DNA of 64,000 nucleotides, taken from Streptomyces roseifaciens. GTDB lineage: Bacteria > Actinomycetota > Actinomycetes > Streptomycetales > Streptomycetaceae. The stretch spans positions 434,001-498,000 of the forward strand of contig NZ_LNBE01000004.1 in NCBI RefSeq assembly GCF_001445655.1, written 5' to 3'. Under the pieces are notes generated by a model. The model saw nothing but the letters and a program-made list of their open reading frames with translations, was not told where the DNA came from and searched no databases. A program made the translations under genes and the position numbers. Below, piece by piece: positions 7,899 to 16,544 of the stretch (position 1 is the first letter of the stretch; each line of letters begins with the position of its first letter).

Positions 7899-9607
7899 GG
7901 GGCGGCCTCCAGCAGCGCGACCCGCGGCCCGGTCGGCGGCGGCCCGGCCTGTGACGTGCCGGCCGGCGAGGTGCCCGCCCGGGCGGCCGCGACCCCGACC
8001 CGCCGGATCTCGATCCGGTCCTCTCCGCGCCCGAAGGCCGCCACCACCTCCGAGTGCTCCAACGCCCCCTTGACCACCGGCAGATGGGAGGCGTCCCGCC
8101 GCACCGTCGGCGAGGCGACCACGTAGTCCAGGTCCTGCCAACCCCGCGGCAGCGTCCTGCTCACGGCCGGGTCCAGGTCGGCCTTGTAGAACCAGATGGC
8201 GCCCGTGCCCGGGGCGTAGCCCGCGTGCACCAGGTCGAGCCAGATCGCGTCGTCGGCGAGGACGCGCGTACGGGCCGGGTCGGGGACGTTGCCCCGGTCG
8301 GCGAGCCAGGCCTTCGCGGCGCGGTAGGGGCCGTTGACGTCGGTGGTGAGGGCGGCGCGGTTGCCGTCGTACCAGCGCGGCACCACGTACGCGGCGGCCG
8401 TCACGGCGAGCAGGACGAGCGCGGCCCAGCGCGCCGCGTACCAGCGCCGGCGGAAGCCGGGCCGGGTGCGCAGCAGCGCGCAGCCCACGGACGCGGCCGC
8501 TCCGGCGAGGGCCAGGGACAGGAACGGCAGGGCCTGGATGATGTACATGGCGGGCAGGTAGCCCGAGGTGCGCATGGCCACGGCCGCCAGGATCAGCACG
8601 GCCAGTGCGGGCCCGGCGAGCGCCCGGCCGGTCACGGAGCGGCGGAAGGAGGCCAGGAGCACCACGGCGGCGGCGAGGCCGCCGACGGGCAGCACCCGGT
8701 CGTAGTAGAGCCAGGAGCCCAGCACGTCGTGCGCGGCGGACGAGGGGTCGAGGAGGAAGCCCGAACCGGCCCGGCTCATCTGGTACGTGATGCCGTCGAC
8801 GAGCGAGACGTGCCCGGGACCGGGGAACAGCTCGTGGTTGAGCAGCGCGAACAGCGGGTACGCCAGGCCGATCAGCGCGCACACGGTGATCGCGCCCGTC
8901 ACCGCGAACTTGCGGGTGTCGCGGTGGCTGTGCCGCCACATGGTCACCAGCAGCGCGGGCAGGACGACCAGCATGGTCTCCTTCGACAGCACGGCGACGG
9001 CGGCGGCCACGCCCGCGCCGAAGTGGTGCCACAGGTGCCGGCGGGGGGAGGCCGCGAGGCAGAAGGCCAGCAGCATCCACATCACGGCGAGGTTGTCGAG
9101 GAAGATCTCCCGCTGCAGGACGACGGCGAGCGGGGACAGCCCGAACAGCGCCGTGGCCAGGCCTGCGGCCCACAGCTGCAGGCCGAGCCGGCGCGCGAGC
9201 ACGTGGAGGAGGACGCAGCTCGCCGCCGTCACCACGAGCATCGCGCAGCGCATCGGGGCGACCGTCAGCGACTCGGGCGAGACGACCGACGGCAGCCACG
9301 TCAGCGCGGCTATCTGGATCCAGCCCAGCGGCGGGTGGTCGTACCAGTAGGTGTAGTGGGCGAGGCCCTCGCCCTGCTGGACGGCCCACGCCTGGGCCAG
9401 GTACGTGCCCTCGTCGTCGCTCAGGCCCGGGAAGCCGGTGATGTTCCAGCCCTGGACGAGCAGGACGGCCGCCAGCAGCAGTCCGCACAGCAGCAGGTCG
9501 GGGCGGGAGCGGCGCAGGCGCAGCACGGGGCGTACGGCCACCCGGGCCGTGGCGTGGTCAGGGGCCGCCGCCGGGCGGGCCGGGGCGGCGGGGAAGGTGG
9601 CGGTCAC
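7895..9607 (-). CDS. PMT/ArnT-like membrane glycosyltransferase (GT39/GT83 family)
   Basis: A 570-residue polytopic membrane protein with about ten to twelve hydrophobic segments. The first extracytoplasmic loop has the hallmark acidic pair (GLSDDEGTYLAQAW) and the YWYDHPPLGW motif of protein-O-mannosyltransferase/ArnT enzymes. These use polyprenyl-phosphate sugars as donors and act on the outer face of the membrane. A soluble Ala-rich C-terminal part follows. The GTG start at 9607 overlaps the stop of the glycosyltransferase upstream (GTGA), and its own stop overlaps the GTG of the GT2-GtrA gene in the same way. The acceptor may be a protein or a glycan; the operon context favours a surface polymer. 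Confidence 0.87.
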   Translation of the reverse strand: MTATFPAAPARPAAAPDHATARVAVRPVLRLRRSRPDLLLCGLLLAAVLLVQGWNITGFPGLSDDEGTYLAQAWAVQQGEGLAHYTYWYDHPPLGWIQIAALTWLPSVVSPESLTVAPMRCAMLVVTAASCVLLHVLARRLGLQLWAAGLATALFGLSPLAVVLQREIFLDNLAVMWMLLAFCLAASPRRHLWHHFGAGVAAAVAVLSKETMLVVLPALLVTMWRHSHRDTRKFAVTGAITVCALIGLAYPLFALLNHELFPGPGHVSLVDGITYQMSRAGSGFLLDPSSAAHDVLGSWLYYDRVLPVGGLAAAVVLLASFRRSVTGRALAGPALAVLILAAVAMRTSGYLPAMYIIQALPFLSLALAGAAASVGCALLRTRPGFRRRWYAARWAALVLLAVTAAAYVVPRWYDGNRAALTTDVNGPYRAAKAWLADRGNVPDPARTRVLADDAIWLDLVHAGYAPGTGAIWFYKADLDPAVSRTLPRGWQDLDYVVASPTVRRDASHLPVVKGALEHSEVVAAFGRGEDRIEIRRVGVAAARAGTSPAGTSQAGPPPTGPRVALLEAAP

Positions 9608-10860
9608 GTCGTGACGTCCTCTCGGGTGAGGTGCGCGCCGGCGTGGGCGGTGAGCTCCCACTCGTTGCGGCCCCGCTGCTCGCGCCAGACCGCGCGGATC
9701 GCGGCTCCGGCGAGGAGCAGCTGGTAGAAGGGCCCGCCGAGGACGAGCTTGAGGTAGTGCACGAAGCGCACGCGCAGGCCGTACTGCACGCCGAAGTCGT
9801 GCAGGCCGACGATCTCGAAGACGAAGGTGACGAAGGCGGTGACGGCCGGCAGGAAAGTGAGCACCGCGACGTACACGGGGACGTGGAGCAGGAGCGTCAC
9901 GGCGATGTTGAGCGGCACGACCACGCCGGTGAAGGCCTGCAGGAACGGTGTCATCAGCGTGTAGCGGGCGAGCATCCGCTGCCCGAAGCCGGGCAGCCGG
10001 TGCCAGTCGCGCTTGCGGTAGACCTGCAGGAAGCCCTGGTTCCAGCGGGTGCGCTGCTTGAGCAGGCTCATCAGCGAGCCCGGCGTCTCCTCGCGGGTGA
10101 CCATCTCGGGGTCGTAGGCGACGACGACGCGCTTGCCCTTGCTGGAGAGCCGGACGCCCAGGTCGCAGTCCTCGGCGAGGCACTCGGCGTCCCAGCCGTC
10201 CGCCTCGCGCAGCACCTCGGTGCGGACGAAGACGGTGTTGCCGCCGAGCGGGATGAAGCCCTTCTCCGCGTGCAGGTGCAGCCGGCTGCGGAACCAGAAG
10301 AAGTACTCCAGGCAGTTGCGCAGGCTGTACCAGCTGGAGTGGAAGTTGATGAGCTGGACGCCGCCCTGCACGACGTCGGCGCCGGTGCTGCGGAAGGCGT
10401 GGTCGACGTGCGCGAGCAGCGCCGGGTGCACCTGGTCCTCGGCGTCGAAGACGCCCACCACGTCGCCCAGGCAGTGAGGGAGTGCGGTGTTGAGGGCCTT
10501 GGGCTTGTTCTTCACGGCGTGGGTGTCGGTGATCACCCGGACGCGGTTGGGCGCGGCGGCGGCCATCCGCTCGGCGACCTCCGCGGTCTCCGGGTCGTCG
10601 TGCCCGACGATCACGAGGATCTCGTAGCGCGCGTGCGTGGACTCCAGCAGGCGTCTGACGGTGTGCTCGAGGACGGCCTGCTCGTGCCGGGCGGGCACCA
10701 GCAGGGAGAACGACAGGGCGCCGGTGTCGGCGGCCGGCTCGAAACGGGTCGCGGCGAGCGTCTCGGGCGTGCGCCAGGCGTGCATTTGCCACCACAGCGT
10801 GAAGGCGGCCATCCAGAACAGCGCCAGTGACACGGCGCAGACCAATACGGACGTGAGCAA
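9604..10860 (-). CDS. Processive GT2 glycosyltransferase (cellulose-synthase/hyaluronan-synthase-like)
   Basis: A 418-residue membrane glycosyltransferase and first gene of the operon. One N-terminal helix (1-25) precedes the catalytic domain, which shows the DAED motif (139-142), the catalytic base in AEDCDLG (Glu229/Asp231 region) and QRTRW (269-273), the D,D,D,Q(Q/R)xRW signature of processive synthases. Three or four membrane helices follow (~305-395). No PilZ domain is present. It probably polymerises a beta-linked glycan and extrudes it. The TTG start is supported by AGGGGGG about 7 nt upstream. The combination with a galactose-oxidase homologue recalls the Streptomyces cslA-glxA locus, but the intervening genes differ. 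Confidence 0.9.
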   Translation of the reverse strand: MLTSVLVCAVSLALFWMAAFTLWWQMHAWRTPETLAATRFEPAADTGALSFSLLVPARHEQAVLEHTVRRLLESTHARYEILVIVGHDDPETAEVAERMAAAAPNRVRVITDTHAVKNKPKALNTALPHCLGDVVGVFDAEDQVHPALLAHVDHAFRSTGADVVQGGVQLINFHSSWYSLRNCLEYFFWFRSRLHLHAEKGFIPLGGNTVFVRTEVLREADGWDAECLAEDCDLGVRLSSKGKRVVVAYDPEMVTREETPGSLMSLLKQRTRWNQGFLQVYRKRDWHRLPGFGQRMLARYTLMTPFLQAFTGVVVPLNIAVTLLLHVPVYVAVLTFLPAVTAFVTFVFEIVGLHDFGVQYGLRVRFVHYLKLVLGGPFYQLLLAGAAIRAVWREQRGRNEWELTAHAGAHLTREDVTT

Positions 10861-11156
10861 AGATGTCCCCCCTAGACATGAATGCCGTGGGCGCGCCCGG
10901 CAGCGCTGAGTCAGCCACGAGCCGCGCGGCGGCCAAGACCCCCCGGCCTCCGCAGCAGCGTTGAATGCCCCCTCACGCGACTCCCCAGTGCGCGTGTGTC
11001 CCCCTTCGCAGGAGAGATTAAGGGGGGTGGGTGAAACTCAGGTGCGTAATTGATAAATCCTGTGTTTCCGAACTTACGGTCGATGCCGGGGAGTTGGGGC
11101 ATTGCCGGACCGGCCGGGCCTTCCGCCCGGCCCCGGGGAGTGGGAAACTGCCGCGT

Positions 11157-11732
11157 ATGCGGGCATTGAGGCGCCTACGGGGACGATCGGTGCTGTGTGC
11201 AGCGGGTGCGGTGGCGCTCACGGGCGTGGCCGCGGTGGCGCTCACCGGCTGCCGTCAGGAGGGCCCGGGCGGGCTGGACTCGGTGATCGTGGCCGTGACC
11301 GCCGACAAACGGGCCACCGGCCGCCTGGAGCACGACGGCTATCCCGTCCAGTGGCTGACCTGCACGGGAAAGGCCGAGGACCCCGGCGTGACGGAGAAGG
11401 GCGGGGCGCGCCCGGTCAACGCCGTCGGCGTCGACTGCGACGGCCGCACCAGCGGCGGGCAGAAGATCATCGTCTACGGGCGGGTGACGGGCCTCCACGA
11501 CGACTCGTGCGTACAGGGGAAGCTGACGGCGAAGGTCGACGGGAAGACGGTCTTCACGGCGAGCGTCCTCGGCGACTGCTCGGGCAGCGGCGCGACGAAC
11601 GGCGGCGGCGACTGCGGCGGCGGCAGCGGGGGCGGCAAGGGCGGCGGCGACAAGAGCACCGGCAACGACGGCGGCAAACACGGGAAGAAGGACGACAAAA
11701 ACTGGCAGGAAGGACATCACCAGTCCAAGTAG
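11157..11732 (+). CDS. Putative lipoprotein with low-complexity C-terminus
   Basis: A 191-residue predicted lipoprotein. An Arg-rich N-terminus and a hydrophobic stretch end in the lipobox ALTGC (Cys32). Residues ~40-145 form a small beta-rich domain containing three further cysteines in pairs (LTCTGK, GVDCDG, DDSCVQG). The last ~45 residues are Gly/Lys/Asp-rich and disordered. The ATG is 298 bp from the divergent glycan operon. An AT-richer stretch near 11035-11085 could hold promoters for either direction. I do not recognise the family; it is likely a Streptomyces-restricted exported protein. Confidence 0.7.
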   Translation: MRALRRLRGRSVLCAAGAVALTGVAAVALTGCRQEGPGGLDSVIVAVTADKRATGRLEHDGYPVQWLTCTGKAEDPGVTEKGGARPVNAVGVDCDGRTSGGQKIIVYGRVTGLHDDSCVQGKLTAKVDGKTVFTASVLGDCSGSGATNGGGDCGGGSGGGKGGGDKSTGNDGGKHGKKDDKNWQEGHHQSK

Positions 11733-11787
11733 GGACATCGCCAAGCCGCCTGGAGGCCCGCCCCGGACCCCCGCTTACCCTTGGTCC

Positions 11788-13137
11788 ATGCCCGAAGAGT
11801 CCCCGCTCCTCAAGAGCCTGCGTGCGGCCGTCGACGCCGCGCCCGACGACGTGCCCCTGCGCCTGCACCTCGCCCAGCTGCTCCTCGACGCGGGGCACGT
11901 CCAGGACGCGATCTCCCAGGTCGCCGCGGCCCTGCAGCGGGAACCGGGCAACGCGGAGGCGCAGGCGCTGATCGCCCGCGCCGTCGCCCCGCCGGTGACG
12001 GCTCCGGCCGCGGCCCCGGCACAGGCCCCTGCCCAGGCCGCGCCCGCGCCCGTACCCGTGCCCGCCGAGGCCCCGGACGGCGCACCCGCCGAACCGCCCC
12101 GCTACGACTGGAAGCAGGCCGAGGACGAGCTGTCCGACGTCATCCCGCCGCGCTTCGTGGAGACCTCGGAGCAGGAGCCGGAGCCGGGTCAGCAGTCGCA
12201 GTCGCATCCGCAGCCGCTGTCCGCCGACGGCGAGGACGACCCGGCCGGCGTCAGCGCCTGGGACGTCGAGAACGCGGACCTCTCCCTCGCCGACGTCGGC
12301 GGCATGGACCAGGTCAAGGAGCGCCTCCAGGCCGCCTTCCTCGCCCCCATGCGCAACCCCGAGCTCCGCAGGCTCTACGGCAAGAGCCTGCGCGGCGGAC
12401 TGCTGATGTACGGGCCGCCCGGCTGCGGCAAGACGTACATCGCCCGGGCCGTCGCCGGCGAGCTGGGCGCCCGCTTCATGACGGTCAGCATCACCGACGT
12501 CCTCGACATGTGGATCGGCAACTCCGAGCGCAACCTGCGCGAACTCTTCGAGACGGCCCGCCGCAACGCCCCCTGCGTCGTCTTCCTCGACGAGCTGGAC
12601 GCCCTCGGCGCCAAGCGCAGCCAGCTCCGCCACTCCGGCCTGCGCACCACGGTCAACCAGCTGCTGACCGAGCTGGACGGCGTGGACGCCCGGGCCAACG
12701 AGGGCCTGTTCGTGCTCGCCGCCACCAACCACCCCTGGGACGTCGACCCCGCCCTGCGCCGCCCCGGCCGCCTCGACCGCACGGTCCTGGTCCTGCCGCC
12801 GGACGAGTCCGCCCGCGAGTCGATCCTGCGCCACCACCTCAAGGACCGCCCGGTGGCCCGCATCGACCTGCGCAAGCTGGTCAAGCGCACGGACGGCTTC
12901 TCCGGCGCGGACCTCCGTCACCTGTGCGAGAGCGCAGCCGAGCGCGCCCTGATGGACTCGGTCCGCACCGGCCAGGCCCGCATGATCGAGACCGACGACC
13001 TGCTCGCGGCCCTCACCCAGCTCCGGCCCTCGACGGGCCCGTGGTTCGACTCGGCCCGCAGCGTCGCCCAGTTCGCCAACGAGGGAGGGCAGTACGACGA
13101 ACTGCTCGCGTACCTCAAGAAGAAGAGGATGCTGTGA
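11788..13137 (+). CDS. TPR-AAA+ ATPase (Cdc48/Vps4-like module)
   Basis: A 449-residue ATPase. Residues ~5-65 form TPR-like helices. A Pro/Ala-rich linker (66-150) follows, then one AAA+ domain: Walker A GPPGCGKT (209-216), Walker B VVFLDE (264-269), sensor-1 AATN (311-314), the arginine-finger region RRPGRLDR (324-331) and sensor-2 GADLR (373-377). The pore-loop position reads MWIGNSE, with Trp242 as the likely substrate-gripping aromatic. The end (FANEGGQYDELLAYLKKKRM) resembles the C-terminal helix of Cdc48/Vps4-type ATPases. It should remodel or unfold proteins. The stop overlaps the next start (GTGA), so it is co-produced with the TPR membrane protein. The substrate is unknown. Confidence 0.88.
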   Translation: MPEESPLLKSLRAAVDAAPDDVPLRLHLAQLLLDAGHVQDAISQVAAALQREPGNAEAQALIARAVAPPVTAPAAAPAQAPAQAAPAPVPVPAEAPDGAPAEPPRYDWKQAEDELSDVIPPRFVETSEQEPEPGQQSQSHPQPLSADGEDDPAGVSAWDVENADLSLADVGGMDQVKERLQAAFLAPMRNPELRRLYGKSLRGGLLMYGPPGCGKTYIARAVAGELGARFMTVSITDVLDMWIGNSERNLRELFETARRNAPCVVFLDELDALGAKRSQLRHSGLRTTVNQLLTELDGVDARANEGLFVLAATNHPWDVDPALRRPGRLDRTVLVLPPDESARESILRHHLKDRPVARIDLRKLVKRTDGFSGADLRHLCESAAERALMDSVRTGQARMIETDDLLAALTQLRPSTGPWFDSARSVAQFANEGGQYDELLAYLKKKRML

Positions 13138-14288
13138 GCAATACCCCCTACGGCGGCGGGCACCCGAACGTGGCCCGGGCCGAGGCGCTGCTGAGCGTCG
13201 GCCGGACCGACGAAGCCTGTGACCTCCTCACCGCGCACACGAAGGAGGTCTCCCACAAGGACGCCGACGTCTACGCCCTGCTCGCCTGCTGCTTCTACCG
13301 GAAGCAGGCGTGGCCGGCATGCCTGGTCATGGCGGAGTCCACGCTCAAGCTCAGCCCCTCCCACACCGACGGCCACATCTACCGCAGCGAGGCGCTGTGG
13401 CGCCTCGGCCGTGCGGACGAGGCCGTCACCGCGGCCCGCGAGGCGGTACGGATCTCGCCGCACCACCAGACGCCCTACCAGTCGCTGTCGGCGGCCCTGC
13501 GCGCCGCCGGCGATCTCGACGGGGCGCTGGCGGCCGCGAACGAGTCCGTGCGCGTCAGCCCGGAGTCCGTGAACTCGCACTTCGCCCGGTACTCCGTCCT
13601 GATGGACATGGGCGACAAGGCCGGTGCGCAGCAGGTGATGCGCGACGTCCTGAGCTTCGCCCCCGAGGACGCCGATGCGCGCGCCATCCTCGCGGGGCTC
13701 AAGGACGAGGCCCGCGAGCTCAGGCTGCCGGAGCTGGCCAAGGAGTACACCGCCGCACTGGGGTCGGACCCCACGAGCGCGTACATCACCGCCAAGCTGG
13801 AGGACGTCGCCCTGCGCCTGGTGCGCCGCACCCGCTGGGTCGCGCTGATCTGCCTCCTGTACGCGGCCGTCGTCTCCCGGGCCTTCCCGACGGGCGACGA
13901 CCCGACCTCCCTGCCCGCGCCGCTCGGCCCGCGGATGTGGTTCTTCTTCCTGATGTGCGTGGGCTGGGGGCTGTGCATCTGGCGCACGTACTTCAAGCTG
14001 CCGAAGGGCGCCCAGCTCACCCTGCTGTCGGTGATCCGGCGCGCCCTCGCCGCGAAGCTGGCCGTGGCGCACTCGCTGTGGGGCACGCTCTGCGCGGTGC
14101 TGCTGGTGACCGTGCCGTGGACGGACCGGGGCTACGAGCAGGCGCTCGTGTGGATCGGCGCCGTGCCCGTGGTGCTGGCCATGTGGTGGGGGAACGCCCG
14201 GCGGCGCAACGAGCGCGAGGAGGCCGAGAAGGCGAAGCAGAAGCGGCTGAAGAGCGCCCGCGAGAGGGAATCGCAGGCCGCCCGGTAA
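13134..14288 (+). CDS. TPR protein with C-terminal membrane segments, partner of the AAA+ ATPase
   Basis: A 384-residue protein. Residues ~10-215 contain about five TPR units (for example [20 protein letters not shown] and [20 protein letters not shown]). The C-terminal part has roughly four hydrophobic helices (near 237-252, 275-292, 313-333, 338-352) and a basic cytoplasmic tail. The topology suggests a membrane-anchored TPR scaffold facing the cytoplasm. The GTG start overlaps the upstream stop, giving near-equal expression with the AAA+ protein, so a membrane-bound remodelling complex is a reasonable inference. No specific family name is recognised for the whole protein. Confidence 0.82.
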   Translation: MSNTPYGGGHPNVARAEALLSVGRTDEACDLLTAHTKEVSHKDADVYALLACCFYRKQAWPACLVMAESTLKLSPSHTDGHIYRSEALWRLGRADEAVTAAREAVRISPHHQTPYQSLSAALRAAGDLDGALAAANESVRVSPESVNSHFARYSVLMDMGDKAGAQQVMRDVLSFAPEDADARAILAGLKDEARELRLPELAKEYTAALGSDPTSAYITAKLEDVALRLVRRTRWVALICLLYAAVVSRAFPTGDDPTSLPAPLGPRMWFFFLMCVGWGLCIWRTYFKLPKGAQLTLLSVIRRALAAKLAVAHSLWGTLCAVLLVTVPWTDRGYEQALVWIGAVPVVLAMWWGNARRRNEREEAEKAKQKRLKSARERESQAAR

Positions 14289-14330
14289 CATCCGGACGGT
14301 ACGAGCCGACGACGCGTGAGGAGCCCACCG

Positions 14331-14687
14331 GTGGCGGGAGAACCGCAGGCCGACTGCCTGTTCTGCAAGATCGTCAAGGGGGAGGTGCCGGCGACGGTCG
14401 TCAAGGAGACGGAGACCACCCTCGCCTTCCGGGACATCAACCCCCAGGCACCCGTGCACGTCCTGGTCATCCCCAAGGTGCACTACCCGGACGCGGCCTC
14501 CCTCGCCGCGGCCGAGCCGGCGATCACCGCCGAGGTGCTGAAGACCGCGGGCGAGGTGGCTCTCCAGGAGAACGGGGACAAGGGCTTCCGCATCGTCTTC
14601 AACACCGGCGCCGGCGCCGGGCAGACCGTTTTCCACGCGCACGCCCACGTCCTCGGCGGCCGCGGCTTCAACTGGCCCCCCGGGTAG
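14331..14687 (+). CDS. HIT-family nucleotide hydrolase
   Basis: A 118-residue histidine-triad protein. It has [12 protein letters not shown] near the N-terminus and the catalytic HAHAHVLGG (His102, His104, His106). HIT proteins hydrolyse nucleoside phosphoramidates and adenylates. Its two N-terminal cysteines probably help bind zinc. The GTG at 14331 is preferred over the in-frame GTG at 14316, because GAGGAG (14318-14322) lies inside the longer form at proper spacing for the shorter. It is followed 12 bp later by the RNase Z gene, suggesting one transcript. Confidence 0.92.
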   Translation: MAGEPQADCLFCKIVKGEVPATVVKETETTLAFRDINPQAPVHVLVIPKVHYPDAASLAAAEPAITAEVLKTAGEVALQENGDKGFRIVFNTGAGAGQTVFHAHAHVLGGRGFNWPPG

Positions 14688-14698
14688 GAAGAACCCCC

Positions 14699-15607
14699 TT
14701 GTCCGTACGTGAACTCGTCGTCCTGGGCACCGCCAGCCAGGTGCCCACGCGGCACCGCAACCACAACGGCTACGTCCTGCTCTGGGACGGCACCGGCCTG
14801 CTCTTCGACCCGGGCGAGGGGACCCAGCGGCAGATGCTGCGCGCCGGGGTGGCGGCGCACGACCTGAACCGGCTGTGCGTCACCCACTTCCACGGCGACC
14901 ACTCCCTCGGCCTCGCCGGGGTGATCCAGCGCATCAACCTGGACCAGGTGCCGCACCCCGTCACCGCGCACTACCCGCGCAGCGGCAAGCGCTTCTTCGA
15001 GCGCCTGCGCTATGCCACCGCCTACCGCGAGACGGTGCAGCTGGCCGAGGAGCCCGTCTCCGGCGCGGGCGGGGTCCTGGCGGAGGAGCCCTCGTACCGC
15101 CTGGAGGCCCGCAAGCTCTCGCACCCGGTCGAGTCCTACGGCTACCGTCTGGTCGAGCCCGACGGGCGGCGCATGCTGCCCGAGAAGCTCGCCGCGCACG
15201 GCATCGGCGGCCCGGATGTCGGCCGGCTGCAGCGCGAGGGCGCCGTCGGCGGGGTCACCCTGGACGAGGTGAGCGAGGTGCGGCGCGGGCAGCGGTTCGC
15301 GTTCGTGATGGACACCCGGCTGTGCGACGGCGTGTACGAGCTCGCCGAGGGCTGCGACATGCTCGTCATCGAGTCGACGTTCACCGACGAGGACGCGGCC
15401 CTCGCCGCGGACCACGGCCACCTGACGGCCGGTCAGGCCGGCCGGGTCGCCGCGGAGGCGGGAGTGCGGCATCTTGTGCTGACGCACTTCTCGCAGCGGT
15501 ACGACGACCCGGCGGTCTTCGAACGGGAGGCCCGTGCGGGCGGCTTCGAGGGTGAGCTCAGCGTAGCCCGGGACCTCATGCGGATCCCGGTGCCGAAGCG
15601 CCGATGA
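14699..15607 (+). CDS. rnz: Ribonuclease Z (tRNase Z)
   Basis: A 302-residue metallo-beta-lactamase-fold nuclease that removes 3' trailers from tRNA precursors. It opens with [11 protein letters not shown], has the zinc motif THFHGDH (His63, His65, Asp67, His68), a later MDTR loop with the conserved Asp, an HLTAGQAG segment and the final LTHFSQRY. The length fits bacterial RNase Z. The start is TTG at 14699, with AGGAAG at 14687-14691 upstream; no ATG or better GTG lies ahead of the conserved first strand. Its function does not depend on the neighbouring HIT gene, with which it is probably co-transcribed. Confidence 0.9.
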   Translation: MSVRELVVLGTASQVPTRHRNHNGYVLLWDGTGLLFDPGEGTQRQMLRAGVAAHDLNRLCVTHFHGDHSLGLAGVIQRINLDQVPHPVTAHYPRSGKRFFERLRYATAYRETVQLAEEPVSGAGGVLAEEPSYRLEARKLSHPVESYGYRLVEPDGRRMLPEKLAAHGIGGPDVGRLQREGAVGGVTLDEVSEVRRGQRFAFVMDTRLCDGVYELAEGCDMLVIESTFTDEDAALAADHGHLTAGQAGRVAAEAGVRHLVLTHFSQRYDDPAVFEREARAGGFEGELSVARDLMRIPVPKRR

Positions 15608-15611
15608 ACGA

Positions 15612-15645
15612 TGTCCTCAATCGCCGGACGGGCTTGATTTTTTTC
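15612..15645. repeat. Streptomyces intergenic repeat fragment
   Basis: The short gap between the convergent rnz and HAD phosphatase genes holds CCTCAATCGCCGGACGGGCT followed by a T-rich run. This is the common Streptomyces interspersed motif (recalled, not searched). The T run could help termination of rnz. Confidence 0.5.
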
Positions 15646-16457
15646 TAGGGCAGGAAATACATCGGGTTCGGCAGCTTGTACGTGTGCTGCGCGTACCCGC
15701 CCTGCAGGTCGCTGTACTGGTCGCCGAAGTTGGCGACGATGCGGTAGCCCTGGGACTCGATGTGCTTGCGCGTGCCCGCCTTGTACTCGACGGTGGTGCA
15801 CTTGGCGCCGCACGGCAGGTACGCCGGCGGCGTCTTCTTGTTCTTCAGGTAGAAGTGCGCGGGGTCGGCGGCGGGCTTGTAGCCGGCGTTCTTGAGGTTG
15901 CGCACGCTCCAGTCGCGCTGGTGCTCGCCGCGGCCGGTGACGTAGAAGACCGTGATGCCCTTGGACTGCGCCCAGTTGACCAGCTGCGGCATGCCGAAGA
16001 CCGGGGCCATGTCGGTGGACTTCAGGTACGCGTCCTGGGACTCGGGCGTGAAGTGGAAGCCGACCTGGAGCTCGTAGTTGTAGGTGAGCAGGGTCGTGTC
16101 GTCGAGGTCGAGGACGATGGCGGGCTTGGCGGCGCCCTTCCTGCCGGCCTGATTCTTGCCTGCCTGGTTCTTGACGACCTTCTCCAGCTGCGCCTTCGCC
16201 TTCTTCTCGATGTCGGCGACCTGCTTGGCGTAGTTGCTGTCGGGCGACGCGTGGTGCTGGCCGTTCTTGTCGACCGTGTCGCCGTAGTAGGCCTTGATCT
16301 TGTCCGTCACCTTGGTGAGGTTCGGGATCTCCTTGTCCGTGCGCGGCACGGAGTGCTCCGCGCCGGCCGCGCCGGCCGTGTAGAGGCCGGCGCCGACGGC
16401 GAGTGCGGCGCCGGCCGCGGCGATGCGGGCGCGCTTGGACGCAAGGCTGAGCTGCAC
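15645..16457 (-). CDS. Secreted HAD-superfamily acid phosphatase
   Basis: A 270-residue exported phosphatase of the HAD acid phosphatase type. Residues 1-33 are a signal peptide (core AAAGAALAVGAGLYTAGAAG). The catalytic motif I is VLDLDDTTL (nucleophile Asp117, acid Asp119), motif II includes FYVTGR, and motif IV is NFGDQYSD. A Lys-rich helical insert (80-110) contains a duplicated NQAGKNQAG stretch. The GTG start at 16457 has CAGGAG 8 nt upstream; an in-frame ATG further upstream lacks that signal. It probably scavenges phosphate from extracellular esters. It is convergent with rnz and divergent from nothing obvious. Confidence 0.88.
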   Translation of the reverse strand: MQLSLASKRARIAAAGAALAVGAGLYTAGAAGAEHSVPRTDKEIPNLTKVTDKIKAYYGDTVDKNGQHHASPDSNYAKQVADIEKKAKAQLEKVVKNQAGKNQAGRKGAAKPAIVLDLDDTTLLTYNYELQVGFHFTPESQDAYLKSTDMAPVFGMPQLVNWAQSKGITVFYVTGRGEHQRDWSVRNLKNAGYKPAADPAHFYLKNKKTPPAYLPCGAKCTTVEYKAGTRKHIESQGYRIVANFGDQYSDLQGGYAQHTYKLPNPMYFLP

Positions 16458-16544
16458 GTGTGTACTCCTGAGTGGCAAGGGCGGTGCAGCGCGAAGCTAG
16501 GGCCTTGCCGGGGGCAGGTCAAGCAAGTGCAGGTCAAGCCTTGT

